NCBI GenBank assembly: GCA_030248825.1
Contig: JARCMB010000239.1
Location: 1 to 6,238, forward strand
Length of the DNA stretch: 6,238 nt
DNA from: Pseudanabaenaceae cyanobacterium MP8IB2.15
Lineage (GTDB): Bacteria; Cyanobacteriota; Cyanobacteriia; Pseudanabaenales; Pseudanabaenaceae
Reading direction: 5' to 3'
The translations under genes and the position numbers were made by a program. Positions 1 through 5,193 of the stretch are shown here, in pieces. Under the pieces are notes generated by a model. It saw only the letters and a list, made by a program, of their open reading frames with translations. It was not told the origin of the DNA and ran no database searches. Position 1 is the stretch's first letter, and the number at the start of each line of letters is the position of its first letter.

Positions 1-1
1 C

Positions 2-346
2 AGTTACAGCAATGCTGCCAAAATAAATTTACTTGATGTTTCACCCTCCGATCTAGAGCAATATGGAGCCGTAAGCGAGCAAGTGGCAATTCAGATGTCG
101 ATCGGGGCGAAGGTAAAACTAAAAAGTGATTGGGGCATTAGTATTACTGGGATTGCAGGTCCTGATGGTGGCTCGGCGGAAAAGCCTGTTGGTTTGGTTT
201 ATATCGGGATTGCCGATCCTGACGGTGATTCGATCGCCATACGACATACTTTTAGCCCACATCGCGATCGAGATTGGATCAGAAGAGTGAGTGCTTGCTC
301 AGCATTAGATCATTTAAGGCGAAGATTTGTTATGATTAATAAATAA
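2..346 (+). CDS. cinA: CinA C-terminal domain protein (NMN amidohydrolase type), 5' end outside window
   Basis: The frame is open from base 2 to the TAA at 344-346, giving the last 114 residues; the start lies upstream of the window. The visible part begins with Y-S-N-A-A-K and carries the family hallmarks G-A-V-S-E-Q-V, S-I-T-G-I-A-G-P-D-G-G and K-P-V-G-L-V-Y-I-G, ending in a helix with A-L-D-H-L-R-R. These belong to the CinA C-terminal (PncC) domain, which in characterised members removes the amide from nicotinamide mononucleotide in pyridine nucleotide recycling. Cyanobacterial homologues usually also have an N-terminal molybdopterin-binding-like domain, but whether this one does cannot be seen. 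An internal ATG at 83 is not the start, because the conserved sequence continues upstream of it. A small gene follows 32 bp downstream on the same strand. Confidence 0.93.
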   Translation, partial: SYSNAAKINLLDVSPSDLEQYGAVSEQVAIQMSIGAKVKLKSDWGISITGIAGPDGGSAEKPVGLVYIGIADPDGDSIAIRHTFSPHRDRDWIRRVSACSALDHLRRRFVMINK

Positions 347-350
347 ATTT

Positions 351-360
351 ATAAGCTTAT
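351..360. repeat. 10-bp perfect palindrome between cinA and the 44-codon gene
   Basis: ATAAGCTTAT is self-complementary and lies 4 bp after the cinA stop codon. There is no T tract after it, so it is not a terminator. It may be chance in AT-rich spacer. Confidence 0.3.
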
Positions 361-365
361 GATAC

Positions 366-369
366 GGAG
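366..369 (+). promoter_or_regulatory. Shine-Dalgarno GGAG deciding the GTG start at 379
   Basis: GGAG lies 9 nt upstream of GTG 379. The frame has no nearby ATG, so this site is what supports translation of the 44-residue protein. Confidence 0.5.
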
Positions 370-378
370 ATATCAAAA

Positions 379-513
379 GTGAAATCAATCAAAAAAGCTT
401 TAAAAAGATTGGGCGAAGTATTCAATCGTCTGTTAGACTCTCTCTTGGGTGGACAATCTCAGCCAGAGCTGATCCCAATACCCATTAGAAGTCGCTCTAG
501 AACCAGTCGATAA
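379..513 (+). CDS. Small basic protein of unknown function, 44 aa, GTG start
   Basis: This short open frame starts at GTG 379 and ends at TAA 511-513. A good ribosome-binding site, GGAG at 366-369, lies 9 nt before the GTG, and this is the main reason for calling it a gene. Residues 1-25 alternate basic and hydrophobic residues (K-A-L-K-R-L-G-E-V-F-N-R-L-L-D-S-L-L-G-G), as in an amphipathic helix that could lie on a membrane. A proline-rich hinge (P-I-P-I) and an Arg/Ser tail (R-S-R-S-R-T-S-R) follow. There are no cysteines and no signal peptide. I do not recognise a named family. It starts 32 bp after cinA on the same strand and is probably co-transcribed with it. Hairpins at 561-613 may end the transcript. 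Confidence 0.6.
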   Translation: MKSIKKALKRLGEVFNRLLDSLLGGQSQPELIPIPIRSRSRTSR

Positions 514-560
514 TTGGATTAAGCATAATATTTAATTCAATATTAAATCGATATTTAAGA

Positions 561-587
561 GTGTGAGAAATTTTTCCAGCCTCACAT
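561..587 (+). other. Hairpin, arms 561-567 and 581-587
   Basis: GTGTGAG (561-567) pairs with CTCACAT (581-587) with one G-T wobble at the base and a 13-nt loop. There is no T tract directly after it. Its arms can also pair with the arms of the next hairpin (589-605), so the two could form alternative structures. Confidence 0.45.
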
Positions 588-588
588 G

Positions 589-613
589 TTCACAAATGCT
601 GTGAATGTTTTTT
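589..613 (+). terminator. Possible intrinsic terminator after the 44-codon gene
   Basis: TTCACA (589-594) and TGTGAA (600-605) form a perfect 6-bp stem around the loop AATGC. TG and then six Ts (608-613) follow. The stem is AT-rich and therefore weak, but its geometry fits a rho-independent terminator for the cinA and 44-codon transcript. Confidence 0.45.
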
Positions 614-647
614 AGTAGTGGCTAACTATCTAGAATTTTGTCAAAAC

Positions 648-676
648 TTGTGATTGGTTTGTAAATCGCATTTAAT
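648..676 (+). promoter_or_regulatory. Candidate promoter inside the gene-free region
   Basis: TTGTGA (648-653, 4 of 6 to the -35 consensus) and TTTAAT (671-676, 5 of 6 to the -10 consensus) are separated by 17 bp. Transcription would start near 683 and could stop at the T tract ending at 727, giving an RNA of only about 45 nt, or read on to the gene at 870. Such matches arise easily by chance in AT-rich DNA. Confidence 0.2.
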
Positions 677-700
677 CTAATATTTTTAAAGCAGGGTCTA

Positions 701-727
701 CAGCCTAGTTTGTGGGTCTGTTTTTTT
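701..727 (+). terminator. Weak candidate intrinsic terminator
   Basis: CAGCC (701-705) can pair with GG-T-CTG (715-720) with one bulged T, followed directly by seven Ts (721-727). The stem is only five pairs. If real, it would end either read-through from the left or a short transcript starting inside 614-690. Confidence 0.3.
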
Positions 728-761
728 ATTCACCAGTCCAGATATACGAGATCGCTAAGTG

Positions 762-782
762 CTAACCTTAACTTAAGGTTAG
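762..782. promoter_or_regulatory. 21-bp palindrome, candidate operator upstream of the 870 gene
   Basis: Arms CTAACCTTAA (762-771) and TTAAGGTTAG (773-782) are perfectly complementary around a single central C. With no loop it suits a dimeric DNA-binding protein better than an RNA hairpin. GCTAAG occurs on both sides (754-759 and 788-793). It sits about 88 bp before the ATG at 870. I cannot name the regulator. Confidence 0.4.
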
Positions 783-804
783 TCAAAGCTAAGCTCTTGT
801 AATC

Positions 805-822
805 ACTAATTCAAGTATTAGT
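805..822. repeat. 6-6-6 inverted repeat upstream of the 870 gene
   Basis: ACTAAT (805-810) and ATTAGT (817-822) are perfect inverted arms around a 6-bp spacer, 48 bp before the ATG at 870. The arms are AT-rich, so this could be chance. Its position beside the longer palindrome at 762-782 is the reason to list it. Confidence 0.3.
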
Positions 823-869
823 TTAAATTCAATGCAATCTGCTATTTTTCACTGGGATCGGATTTAGTT

Positions 870-1217
870 ATGGGTAGATATACTCAACAGTTCATGATTG
901 AAATTTCTCCTCAAAAGCTGCTTCTGGCTCTCAAAGAAAGCCTTGAGTTATGCAATTTATCGATTACGTATAGTACTGGGGACTACGTAATGGCACAGGA
1001 GGCTACTGGCAATGTTTCTTTCTCGAAGTTAGTTACGGTAGAGATTTTGATTCACCAGACAGAAATTGATGGTGATAATGTAAAGCTGACCTGCGTTACA
1101 AAAAATCAAGAGCTACCCTTGAGATCGAATAATCATTGCCAAAGAATGGCTGATATGGTTAGTCAGGCTTTTGCAGGAAATCAAAACTGGAAACTGGTGG
1201 AAATGATTCCTAGTTAG
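870..1217 (+). CDS. Conserved cyanobacterial protein of unknown function, 115 aa
   Basis: The frame runs from ATG 870 to TAG 1215-1217. The start is taken as the first ATG; CGGA at 859-862 is a weak ribosome-binding site 7 nt upstream. The protein opens M-G-R-Y-T-Q-Q-F and alternates likely strands and helices: a helix around residues 15-27 (L-L-L-A-L-K-E-S-L-E-L), strands around 30-47 and 52-63, a strand around 70-78 (V-K-L-T-C-V-T), and a helix around 88-101. There is no signal peptide or membrane segment, so it is probably a compact cytosolic domain. From memory, similar proteins of this length occur widely in cyanobacteria without an assigned function, and I do not assign one. Two palindromes upstream (762-782, 805-822) may regulate it. 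smpB follows after 142 bp. Confidence 0.85.
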   Translation: MGRYTQQFMIEISPQKLLLALKESLELCNLSITYSTGDYVMAQEATGNVSFSKLVTVEILIHQTEIDGDNVKLTCVTKNQELPLRSNNHCQRMADMVSQAFAGNQNWKLVEMIPS

Positions 1218-1270
1218 TCGGAATGATTAATTAGCAATGTTTGACTTTCTGCGGTACGATTTCGATCCAC

Positions 1271-1287
1271 CTGATTAAATCAATCAG
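1271..1287. repeat. Short inverted repeat in the spacer before smpB
   Basis: CTGATT (1271-1276) and AATCAG (1282-1287) are perfect inverted arms around AAATC, 72 bp before the smpB start. No T tract follows, so it is not an intrinsic terminator for the gene at 870. It could be a weak operator or chance. Confidence 0.25.
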
Positions 1288-1318
1288 ATCAATATTTGTG
1301 AGCGGCTTTTTCGAGCAA

Positions 1319-1352
1319 CATAGCAAGCAAAAAGCATAGCAAGCAAAAAGCA
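1319..1352 (+). repeat. 16-bp tandem duplication in the smpB leader
   Basis: The unit TAGCAAGCAAAAAGCA occurs twice head to tail (1321-1336 and 1337-1352) without a mismatch, and the periodicity extends 2 bp to the left. The second copy ends 7 nt before the smpB ATG, so the repeat occupies the place where a ribosome-binding site would be expected. It contains no purine-rich GGAG-like motif. Confidence 0.9.
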
Positions 1353-1359
1353 CAGCAAT

Positions 1360-1818
1360 ATGAGTACCTATGGTCATGTTCTGGCAGACAATCGTCAAGC
1401 TAGATTTAATTACGAAATTATTGAGACATATGAAGCTGGGATCGAACTGGTCGGGACAGAAGTAAAGTCGATCAAGAACGGTCAGGCTAATATGCAGGAT
1501 GCTTTTGCGATTGTGCGTAAAGGGCAGATCATGTTGCTGAATATGCATGTTTCGCCATACCAAGCTACGAGTCATCTGTTTAACCACGAGCCAACGCGCA
1601 CCCGCAGGTTGCTGATGCATCGTCAAGAAATCCGCAAACTGATTGGTAAAGTGGAGCAGAAAGGACTAACTATGGTGCCTTTAAAGCTTTACCTCAAAAA
1701 TGGTTGGATTAAAGTCGATCTGGCCATAGTCAGGAATAAAAAATTGCATGATAAGCGCGAAGATATCAAAAAGCGTGAAGACAAACGCGATATGGCAAGG
1801 GCAATGAAGTTTGGCTAG
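1360..1818 (+). CDS. smpB: SsrA-binding protein SmpB
   Basis: SmpB binds tmRNA (SsrA) and brings it to stalled ribosomes in trans-translation, releasing them and tagging the unfinished protein for degradation. The 152-residue length is typical. The N-terminal barrel shows L-A-D-N-R-Q-A-R-F-N-Y-E-I and the hallmark G-T-E-V-K-S-I at residues 32-38, then the region around H-V-S-P-Y. The C-terminal tail is strongly basic (K-K-L-H-D-K-R-E-D-I-K-K-R-E), as expected for the part that enters the mRNA channel of the ribosome. ATG 1360 is the only reasonable start: an in-frame TAG lies at 1321 and no start codon lies between. No Shine-Dalgarno is visible; a 16-bp tandem repeat fills the leader. nrdR converges from the other strand with 20 bp between the stop codons. 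Confidence 0.96.
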   Translation: MSTYGHVLADNRQARFNYEIIETYEAGIELVGTEVKSIKNGQANMQDAFAIVRKGQIMLLNMHVSPYQATSHLFNHEPTRTRRLLMHRQEIRKLIGKVEQKGLTMVPLKLYLKNGWIKVDLAIVRNKKLHDKREDIKKREDKRDMARAMKFG

Positions 1819-1838
1819 GATAAATTTTGAGACTGATG

Positions 1839-2315
1839 TCATCTTTCCTGATCTCGATCGATATTGCTTTGATCTAGCTGGCTTAATGCTTCGGCAAAGT
1901 CTCTTACACCCTGAAACTGGCGGTATACCGAGGCAAAACGCACATAGGCAACTTCACTGAGAGATTGCAAATGTTCGAGCACAAGTTCGCCAATTTCGAC
2001 ACTAGGCACATCTCGATCGGTTCTCGCCTGAAGTTGGGACTCAATATCATCGATCGCCGCTTCTAATTTATCTTGGGCAATACCAGTTTTCTCGCAAGCG
2101 CGAACCATGCCACGCAGCAGTTTAGATCGATCGAACGACTCAGGTGTAGCATCACGCTTGATCACGGTAATCGGCACAAACTCGATCCGTTCATAGGTTG
2201 TAAATCGACGCTGGCACTGTAGGCATTCACGGCGACGACGAATGCTACGCCCAGACTCTGCCGAGCGCGACTCTAAAACACGACTATCAGGATGATTGCA
2301 AGCGGGACAGAGCAT
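1839..2315 (-). CDS. nrdR: Transcriptional repressor NrdR
   Basis: NrdR is a zinc- and nucleotide-binding repressor of ribonucleotide reductase genes. From the chosen start the protein has 158 residues. The zinc ribbon is complete: C3-P-A-C6 and C31-L-Q-C34, with the basic stretch S-I-R-R-R-R-E-C between and F-T-T-Y-E-R after. The ATP-cone domain covers about residues 49-139, beginning I-T-V-I-K-R-D and including S-E-V-A-Y-V-R-F-A-S-V-Y-R. I start at the ATG at 2315 because family members begin directly with M-x-C-P-x-C; a longer frame from 2360 would add 15 unrelated residues. No strong ribosome-binding site is visible for either start. No ribonucleotide reductase gene is in the window, so its targets lie elsewhere. 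It is divergent from rpe and convergent with smpB. Confidence 0.95.
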   Translation of the reverse strand: MLCPACNHPDSRVLESRSAESGRSIRRRRECLQCQRRFTTYERIEFVPITVIKRDATPESFDRSKLLRGMVRACEKTGIAQDKLEAAIDDIESQLQARTDRDVPSVEIGELVLEHLQSLSEVAYVRFASVYRQFQGVRDFAEALSQLDQSNIDRDQER

Positions 2316-2363
2316 TGTATGCCCAAAAAAATGATAGAACTCGACGGTCAGTAACGCCAAATA

Positions 2364-2386
2364 GTAGTGATCTCGATCGACACTAC
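2364..2386. repeat. Inverted repeat upstream of nrdR
   Basis: GTAGTG (2364-2369) and CACTAC (2381-2386) are perfect inverted arms around 11 bp that include CGATCG. It lies about 50 bp upstream of the nrdR start, where a promoter or operator would be expected. It does not resemble the NrdR box as I remember it, so autoregulation is not supported. Confidence 0.3.
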
Positions 2387-2500
2387 AGCAATTTAGTCTT
2401 AATCTAGTCTAAGCCCCTAACTAAAAAGTTGAAATCCTCTCTAGTTATGCTTTCGGCAAAAGATTCGTGGCTAGAAGCATATATCCTACACGGCACACTT

Positions 2501-2512
2501 AATGTTAACATT
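2501..2512. promoter_or_regulatory. 12-bp palindrome upstream of rpe
   Basis: AATGTTAACATT is perfectly self-complementary and lies 41 bp before the rpe ATG. It sits just upstream of a possible -10 element (TAATAT at 2524-2529), roughly where a -35 element or operator would be. No regulator can be named. Confidence 0.3.
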
Positions 2513-2523
2513 TAAAAATTAAA

Positions 2524-2529
2524 TAATAT
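2524..2529 (+). promoter_or_regulatory. Candidate -10 element of rpe
   Basis: TAATAT lies in a very AT-rich stretch 24 bp before the ATG at 2554. No good -35 hexamer is found at the usual spacing. The 5' leader would be only about 18 nt, so this is a weak call. Confidence 0.25.
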
Positions 2530-2553
2530 TTGTCATCCAGAACACTGAAAACC

Positions 2554-3240
2554 ATGACCAAATCAATTGTGATTGCTCCTTCGATCTTATCTGCGGACTT
2601 CAGTCGTTTGGGCGATGAAATTCGGGCAATTGATGCTGCGGGTGCCGATTGGATTCACGTTGATGTCATGGATGGACGTTTCGTTCCGAATATCACGATT
2701 GGACCATTGGTGGTTGAAGCAATTCGCCCAATCACGAAAAAGCCTCTGGATGTGCATTTGATGATTGTGGAACCAGAAAAGTATGTCGCAGATTTTGCGA
2801 AGGCGGGAGCCGATCACATCTACGTCCACGCCGAGCATAATGCTTCACCCCACTTGCATCGTACCTTGGGACAAATTAAAGAACTGGGCAAACTGGCAGG
2901 CGTGGTGCTAAATCCTGGCAGTCCATTGGCTCTAATCGAGAATGTCTTAGAACTATGCGATCTGATCTTGATCATGAGTGTTAACCCTGGCTTTGGTGGT
3001 CAGAGTTTTATTCCTACCGTCGTGCCAAAAATTCGCGCCCTTCGCCGCATGTGCGATGAACGTGGTCTCGATCCTTGGATCGAAGTTGATGGTGGTCTGA
3101 AAGCAAACAATACTTGGCAAGTGGTAGAAGCTGGAGCTAATGCGATCGTCGCTGGTTCGGCTGTATTTAATGCTGGTGATTATGCCAAGGCGATCTCGGA
3201 TATTCGTAACAGCAAGCGTCCAGAGTTGGTAACTGCTTAG
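2554..3240 (+). CDS. rpe: Ribulose-phosphate 3-epimerase
   Basis: This enzyme interconverts ribulose 5-phosphate and xylulose 5-phosphate, serving both the Calvin cycle and the pentose-phosphate pathway. The 228-residue TIM barrel shows the expected features: A-P-S-I-L-S-A-D-F at residues 8-16; metal and catalytic residues H35 and D37 in H-V-D-V-M-D-G; H68 in V-H-L-M; the phosphate-loop region N-P-G-F-G-G-Q at 144-150; the second catalytic aspartate D179 in E-V-D-G-G; and V-A-G-S-A-V-F near the C-terminus. ATG 2554 is chosen because homologues begin M-T-K just before the first strand; an upstream TTG at 2530 in the same frame would add eight unrelated residues and overlap the likely promoter. 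A palindromic repeat and a membrane-protein gene follow on the same strand. Confidence 0.97.
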   Translation: MTKSIVIAPSILSADFSRLGDEIRAIDAAGADWIHVDVMDGRFVPNITIGPLVVEAIRPITKKPLDVHLMIVEPEKYVADFAKAGADHIYVHAEHNASPHLHRTLGQIKELGKLAGVVLNPGSPLALIENVLELCDLILIMSVNPGFGGQSFIPTVVPKIRALRRMCDERGLDPWIEVDGGLKANNTWQVVEAGANAIVAGSAVFNAGDYAKAISDIRNSKRPELVTA

Positions 3241-3241
3241 A

Positions 3242-3286
3242 ACCTCACCCCTAACCCATCTTTCTATAGAAAGGGCAATAGAGCCG
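3242..3286. repeat. Palindromic intergenic repeat element between rpe and the membrane-protein gene
   Basis: Directly after the rpe stop comes a C-rich left part ending CCTAACCCA (3250-3258), a perfect 14-bp palindrome CTTTCTATAGAAAG (3260-3273), and AAGGGC (3271-3276) with AATAGAGCC after it. CCTAACCCA and AAGGGC recur in the same order at 5870-5909. From memory, elements of the form CCTCACCCCTAACCC plus a hairpin are common between cyanobacterial genes. No T tract follows, so it is not a standard terminator. It may act as a transcript-stabilising hairpin or be a non-autonomous dispersed repeat. Confidence 0.5.
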
Positions 3287-3297
3287 AGAGAAATCCT

Positions 3298-3648
3298 ATG
3301 AAGCCAGAATTATCTCCTACGAAAAAATCACGCATGTACCTGTGCTTGCTACCTGTGTTTGGGATAATTCCGTCACTTCTAAATTTACGCAACGATCGAA
3401 CTAGCAAGGAACTCAAAGATACTAGCCAAGTAGCAGTTTTACTGTTTCTCACTTGGCTAATCAGTTACGCGACTCTAGGTTCTACAGGGCAAAGTGGTGA
3501 AGGGATTCAGGTGTCTTTAGAGCTGTTTAAAGTCACGCTTAGCTCTACCTACTTTGTGACGACTATTTACCTGATGTATCGCCTTTACAAGGGCAAACCA
3601 TTATCCCTTCCTTGGCAAAAATCACGCAAACACCGAGATTTAGATTAG
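3298..3648 (+). CDS. Small membrane protein of unknown function, 116 aa
   Basis: The frame runs from ATG 3298 to TAG 3646-3648; GAGAG around 3286-3290 is a plausible ribosome-binding site about 7 nt upstream. Three hydrophobic stretches are visible: about residues 13-30 (M-Y-L-C-L-L-P-V-F-G-I-I-P-S-L-L), 45-61 (V-A-V-L-L-F-L-T-W-L-I-S-Y) and 79-97 (ending I-Y-L-M-Y-R-L-Y). Polar segments lie between them, and the tail is basic (K-S-R-K-H-R). The N-terminus has K-K-S-R before the first segment and no cleavable signal. This suggests a small polytopic inner-membrane or thylakoid protein. I do not recognise a characterised family. It follows rpe by 57 bp with a repeat element between, so co-transcription is possible but not shown. 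lpdA converges with only 13 bp between the stops. Confidence 0.8.
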   Translation: MKPELSPTKKSRMYLCLLPVFGIIPSLLNLRNDRTSKELKDTSQVAVLLFLTWLISYATLGSTGQSGEGIQVSLELFKVTLSSTYFVTTIYLMYRLYKGKPLSLPWQKSRKHRDLD

Positions 3649-3661
3649 TCCACTCTCTTTT

Positions 3662-5044
3662 CTAAACGTGAGCCGCTCTCTTGTAGGCATCATCTAGCAC
3701 TTCGCTGAGCGTAGGATGAGCGTGAACCTGACGCGCTAGGGTATGCACACTAGCACGTTGCGAGATTGCGGCAGAGGCTTCATGAATCAAGTCAGAAGCA
3801 TGGATGCCAATAATATGAGCACCCAAGAGTTCACCTGTATCTTGGCGGTAGATCAGCTTTGCTAGTCCATCGGTTTCAGCTTCGGCGATCGCTTTGGCAT
3901 TCCCTTTGAAATAAGAGCGCGTTGTGGCAATTTGAAATCCTTCAGCATCAGCTTTGGCTTGAGCTTGTGGCTCGGTCAGCCCGACAAAACTGATTTCGGG
4001 ATGGGTAAAGGCAGCAGCAGGAATGCTGAGATAGTCAACCGTGGCATCGCGTCCACAAATATTCTCAACCGCTACAACTCCCTGAGCCGCCGCCGCATGA
4101 GCTAGCATCATTTTGCCTGTAGCATCACCGATCGACCAAAGATGCGGCACACTGGTTGCCATGCGATCATCGACCTCAATGAACCCACGTCGATCGGGAG
4201 TTATGCCTACAGATTCTAGCCCTAAGTCTTTTGTGTTCGGAATCCGACCTGTCGCGACCAGACAAGCATCGACTTCTAAAATTTCACCATCAGAAAGTTC
4301 GATCGTTACAGGTGAGCCAGGTGTGACTTTCTTTGCCAACACGCCGACTTTGGTTTCGATATCGCGTGGTTTGATCAAGATGCGTTCAGCTAGTTTGGCA
4401 ATATCAGGATCGAAACCTGGCATTAGATGGTCGAGCGCTTCGATCATCGTGACTTCGCTGCCCAGAGCTGTGTAGATATCAGAAAACTCTAAGCCAATAT
4501 AACCACTGCCAATAATCGCAATCCAACTTGGTAGCCAGTCTAGTCTCACACCTTCATCACTGGTGAAAACGGTCTTTCCATCCAGCTCAATCCCAGGTGG
4601 CACAAATGGCAGCGATCCCGTACACAAAATTACATCACGCGCCGTAATTGTTCGATCGCCAACTTGAACAGCTTGCTTACCAGCGACCTTGCCGCGTCCA
4701 TGAATAATTTCCACGCCTAGCTTTTTGAGGCTATTAGTCAGATCGGTGCGCTGCTTATTCACCAGATTGCCAGCATGTGAAGAGATCGCGCCTCGATCGA
4801 AGTTGATATCACCAATCTCGATGCCCAGCAGTTTCAGATGCTCTTTTGCCCGTAATTCTCTTACCCGTCCAGAAGCAGCCAGCAAAGCTTTGGAAGGGAT
4901 GCAACCGCGATTAACGCAAGTCCCACCCATATCTGCGGCTTCAATAATCGCCGTTTTTAAGCCGTTAGCAACAGCATGAAGTGCCGCACCATGCCCACCG
5001 ACACCTGCCCCAATAATTACCAAGTCATAGTCAAATTCTGCCAC
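3662..5044 (-). CDS. lpdA: Dihydrolipoamide dehydrogenase (E3)
   Basis: This FAD enzyme reoxidises dihydrolipoyl groups with NAD+ in 2-oxoacid dehydrogenase and glycine cleavage complexes. From the chosen GTG start it has 460 residues. Visible features in order: the FAD-binding motif G12-A-G-V-G-G; the redox disulfide C43-V-N-R-G-C48 followed by I-P-S-K; the NAD-binding motif I-G-S-G-Y-I-G-L-E; the second FAD motif W-S-I-G-D-A-T-G; and the C-terminal active-site pair H443-P-T-L-S-E448. Sequence such as G-V-G-G-H-G-A-A-L-H-A-V and F-S-D-I-Y-T-A-L-G is typical of the cyanobacterial/plastid type. I start at GTG 5044 because AGGAG lies 9 nt upstream and the conserved part begins right after; a GTG at 5074 would add ten residues without a ribosome-binding site. 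It is convergent with the membrane-protein gene and divergent from the SDR gene. Confidence 0.96.
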   Translation of the reverse strand: MAEFDYDLVIIGAGVGGHGAALHAVANGLKTAIIEAADMGGTCVNRGCIPSKALLAASGRVRELRAKEHLKLLGIEIGDINFDRGAISSHAGNLVNKQRTDLTNSLKKLGVEIIHGRGKVAGKQAVQVGDRTITARDVILCTGSLPFVPPGIELDGKTVFTSDEGVRLDWLPSWIAIIGSGYIGLEFSDIYTALGSEVTMIEALDHLMPGFDPDIAKLAERILIKPRDIETKVGVLAKKVTPGSPVTIELSDGEILEVDACLVATGRIPNTKDLGLESVGITPDRRGFIEVDDRMATSVPHLWSIGDATGKMMLAHAAAAQGVVAVENICGRDATVDYLSIPAAAFTHPEISFVGLTEPQAQAKADAEGFQIATTRSYFKGNAKAIAEAETDGLAKLIYRQDTGELLGAHIIGIHASDLIHEASAAISQRASVHTLARQVHAHPTLSEVLDDAYKRAAHV

Positions 5045-5053
5045 GCCTGCATT

Positions 5054-5058
5054 TCTCC
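5054..5058 (-). promoter_or_regulatory. Shine-Dalgarno AGGAG deciding the lpdA start
   Basis: On the minus strand AGGAG is followed by 9 nt and then the GTG at 5044. An ATG that occurs closer to it is out of frame. This site supports the 460-residue form over the 470-residue one. Confidence 0.65.
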
Positions 5059-5078
5059 TATTGCCGACAAACACGCTT

Positions 5079-5084
5079 ATTCTA
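5079..5084 (-). promoter_or_regulatory. Candidate -10 element of lpdA
   Basis: TAGAAT on the minus strand matches the -10 consensus at 5 of 6 positions; no -35 hexamer is visible at 16-18 bp. Transcription would start near 5072, at or past the upstream GTG at 5074, which agrees with translation from 5044. Confidence 0.35.
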
Positions 5085-5155
5085 CTATTTTGGCACTATC
5101 GGCGCGATCGATCGTAAGTTTGTGTCGAACAACTACTCATCCCCAGACGGTTCGC

Positions 5156-5161
5156 TAGAAT
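5156..5161 (+). promoter_or_regulatory. Candidate -10 element of the SDR gene
   Basis: TAGAAT, 5 of 6 to the -10 consensus, lies 32 bp before the ATG at 5194; no convincing -35 hexamer is present. The same hexamer appears on the other strand before lpdA, so the 149-bp spacer may hold two divergent promoters. Confidence 0.35.
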
Positions 5162-5193
5162 ATTAAGGAAAGTTAAGAAATAAAAAGAGCGTT

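Larger units (their letters stand above)
514..869. other. 356-bp gene-free region with hairpins, T tracts and palindromes
   Basis: I see no convincing coding frame on either strand. The left half holds two adjacent hairpins (561-605) followed by six Ts, and a second weak hairpin (701-720) followed by seven Ts. The right half holds a 21-bp palindrome (762-782) and a second inverted repeat (805-822) before the gene at 870. The region is AT-rich and most likely contains the 3' end of the cinA transcript and the promoter region of the 870 gene. Confidence 0.6.

Noticed and set aside
562..604. CRP-type operator built from the TGTGA and TCACA words
   Set aside because: The CRP consensus needs TGTGA-N6-TCACA. 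Here the spacing is 15 bp in one pair and the orientation is reversed in the other.
1231..1626. 131-codon open frame on the minus strand
   Set aside because: It overlaps smpB, whose protein is unmistakable, and its translation shows no recognisable motif. It is a shadow frame.
2316..2360. 15-residue N-terminal extension of NrdR
   Set aside because: The family begins at the M-x-C-P-x-C zinc ribbon; the extension is not conserved-looking and has no ribosome-binding site.
2587..2838. 83-codon minus-strand frame inside rpe
   Set aside because: It is fully contained in a well-conserved rpe and has no recognisable motif.
4113..4475. 120-codon open frame on the plus strand
   Set aside because: It lies entirely within lpdA on the opposite strand, has no family features, and is explained by codon bias of lpdA.
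5045..5074. Ten-residue N-terminal extension of LpdA from the GTG at 5074
   Set aside because: There is no ribosome-binding site before it, while AGGAG stands correctly before the GTG at 5044; the likely transcription start is near 5072.
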